Source: Anthostomella pinea (Eukaryota; Ascomycota; Sordariomycetes; Xylariales; Xylariaceae). Taken from it: a stretch of 64,000 bases of DNA. Each line of letters opens with the position of its first letter. The stretch's first letter is position 1. Positions 62,416-64,000 of this stretch are shown here, piece after piece. The DNA lies in assembly GCA_963556695.1 (NCBI GenBank), contig CAUWAG010000011.1:1-64000 (forward strand), given 5' to 3'. A program made the position numbers and the translations under genes. Below the pieces are notes generated by a model. It searched no databases and was not told the DNA's origin. It worked only from the letters and a program-made list of their open reading frames with translations.

Positions 62416-64000
62416 ATGAGGTTATATTCCACTCTGCCTATGAGCTTCGCTGCGCTCCTGGCGACGAGTCCCGTTACCGCACACCCCCAACCAGATCATC
62501 CGAGTGCTGTCCAACTCAGCATACGCACATCCGCTGCCGGCGCGTCCATCGCCCACAGCCCCTCCTTCTCATCCTTCTCGTTCGAACCAGCCTTCTGGGT
62601 CGATTTCTTCGGCAACGCCAGCTCGCCAAACGCCCTCACGTTCCGCCTACTAGATCTCATCCACCAGCATGGCGGCGCCCCCATCATCCGCCCCGGCGGC
62701 ATCACCATGGACAGCATGATCTTCAACGCGTCCGCCTCGCCGGGCGACTCCGTGCGCGACGTCAGCACCACCGGTGGCGTCTACAGGACCACCGTCGGCC
62801 CGGCGTACTACGAGAGCTGGTCCAACTTCCCCAACGGAACCAAGTTCGTCTCGACGCTGAACTTTGGCAACGACAGTCTCGATATTGCTTTAGGGTTAGC
62901 AGTGGCATCGGTGATCTATCAGAGGGAGCTGGTCGAGTACTTCGAGCTCGGGAACGAGCCTACCAACTACCCCAGCTCGAGATGGAACGATAGCACCGCG
63001 GCGTACGTAGCCCAGTGGAAGAATTGGACCGCTGCGATCGACGCTGCTGTGAACTCTACCGTAGGCGCGTCGTCTGATGCAGCACAGCTTGGTTACGGTA
63101 GCGAGCGATGGTGGGCATCCTCAGCCACAACAGACATCACAGGTCTCAAAGTCAAACCAGCAGACATCATCCCCTTCGGCATCGACTCCATGGACCAAGT
63201 AGCCGAGTACAGCATCCACTCGTACCCCTTCTCGACGTGCGACCCCGCGCGCGCCGCCCTCGCCACGATCGCCAACATCCTCAACCACACCTATCTAGCT
63301 TCGTACGCCGACACCTCCATCCTGCCCTCGGCCCTTGCCGCCCTGGACGCCGGCAGCTCGTGGACGATCGGCGAATTCAACAGCATATCCTGCTCCGGCG
63401 CCCCCAACGTCAGCGACACGTTCGCGCAGGCACTATGGGTCATCGACAGCGAGCTCATCTACGCCGTGCGCAACGCGAGCTCTTGCCACCTGCACCAAGG
63501 CGCCACGCTGGCGTTCCAGAGTGGCGACCAGGTCAACACGCCCGGCGCAAACGGCACACCCGGGTTTTCGACTTACGATATGGTTTACCCTGAGACAAGC
63601 GAGTTGAGGGGTGCGGCGAGGGTCCTGCCGAGCTTTGCCGGGCTGTTGTTCCTTGCTGAGGTGTTTGCTACGGATGGGACTAGGATTGTTGAGGTTGGGG
63701 CGCCGGAGGGGGTTGATGCGGATTACTTTGCTGCTTATGCGCTCTATGAGGGGGGTGGAGATGGTGTGTTGAGCAAATTGGCTGTCGTGAATTTGCGGCC
63801 TTATTATGCTAATTTGACGACTGACTACACCGTCAGCATAGATATCTCGGCGCACATCATGGGAGGAGCTTTAAACCCTAAACATCACGGACCGCAACCG
63901 CACTACGGTGGAGATGCAACTGCAACGCAGGCATACGTCAAAAGGCTGACGGCCCCGTATGTCGACGCCAAGGACGCAGCGGACGTGACGTGGGCGGGTC
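62416..64000 (+). CDS. GH79-type beta-glucuronidase-like enzyme, partial (runs off the edge)
   Basis: Open without a stop for 528 codons to the window edge, with no intron. The N-terminus (MRLYSTLPMSFAALLATSPV) is a signal peptide. The (beta/alpha)8 domain shows APIIRPGGITMD, then ELGNEPTNY with the likely acid/base Glu at residue 181, and TIGEFNSISC with the likely nucleophile Glu at residue 320. VSDTFAQALWVIDSEL and YDMVYPETSELRGAARVLPS follow. About residue 400 onward looks like the C-terminal beta domain of GH79. There are many N-glycosylation sites (for example NASS, NGT, NDS). Family members remove glucuronic acid from plant or proteoglycan sugars. It seems intact so far. Confidence 0.82.
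   Translation, partial: MRLYSTLPMSFAALLATSPVTAHPQPDHPSAVQLSIRTSAAGASIAHSPSFSSFSFEPAFWVDFFGNASSPNALTFRLLDLIHQHGGAPIIRPGGITMDSMIFNASASPGDSVRDVSTTGGVYRTTVGPAYYESWSNFPNGTKFVSTLNFGNDSLDIALGLAVASVIYQRELVEYFELGNEPTNYPSSRWNDSTAAYVAQWKNWTAAIDAAVNSTVGASSDAAQLGYGSERWWASSATTDITGLKVKPADIIPFGIDSMDQVAEYSIHSYPFSTCDPARAALATIANILNHTYLASYADTSILPSALAALDAGSSWTIGEFNSISCSGAPNVSDTFAQALWVIDSELIYAVRNASSCHLHQGATLAFQSGDQVNTPGANGTPGFSTYDMVYPETSELRGAARVLPSFAGLLFLAEVFATDGTRIVEVGAPEGVDADYFAAYALYEGGGDGVLSKLAVVNLRPYYANLTTDYTVSIDISAHIMGGALNPKHHGPQPHYGGDATATQAYVKRLTAPYVDAKDAADVTWAG

Noticed and set aside
62388..62993. Plus-strand frame of 201 codons rich in R, H and P
   Set aside because: It is a shadow of the GH79 gene in another frame; the catalytic motifs lie in the frame starting at 62416.

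Overview
The window looks like accessory DNA of a filamentous ascomycete (Pezizomycotina). The evidence is: short introns (49-78 nt) with GT-AG or GC-AG ends and CTRAC-type branch sites; a Tad1-type LINE with its own RNase H; Ty3/gypsy chromovirus and Ty1/copia relics; a Tc1/mariner relic; C-to-T and G-to-A stop codons in repeats, as expected from repeat-induced point mutation (RIP); and an AT-rich block of about 5.5 kb. No tRNA, rRNA or CRISPR array was seen. The species cannot be named from the sequence.

Layout. 1-5590: a nearly full-length Tad1-like LINE on the minus strand with ORF2 open and ORF1 broken. 5591-13390: a nest of relics: a copia element carrying a solo gypsy LTR and a 35-bp LINE stub, a gypsy 3' end with its LTR, a DUF3435 recombinase relic, and one intron-containing gene for a small secreted eight-cysteine protein (11968-12524). 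13393-19863: a Ty3/gypsy chromovirus with two LTRs, several stop codons and a solo LTR in its RT. 20226-27718: a copia 3' end, a second full-length LINE with both ORFs open, a LINE fragment and a copia LTR. 27720-29242: two copies of a short palindromic repeat, one at the broken end of a dead beta-propeller gene.

29863-35275 is the most interesting part: four compact intron-containing genes that I assembled by eye, all with consistent frames. They encode an APH-fold phosphotransferase, a secreted protein with 26-residue tandem repeats, and two UstYa-family (DUF3328) membrane proteins with paired HxxHC motifs. The repeat protein and one UstYa gene share a divergent promoter. This is the layout of a fungal ribosomally made peptide (dikaritin-like) cluster with an unfamiliar precursor. 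The peptide product is inference.

36210-44143 is gene-poor: an LTR, a Tc1/mariner relic and degraded sequence. 44144-45558 is a PD-(D/E)XK-like gene. 45780-52980 is mostly AT-rich with traces of copia RT, and has a few GC-rich islands holding palindromes and one small secreted-protein gene. 53754-62096 mixes dead gene copies (alpha/beta hydrolase with an LTR in it, J-domain protein, Utp22/Nrap) with a second, intact PD-(D/E)XK-like gene. From 62416 a GH79-type glycosidase gene runs off the right edge.
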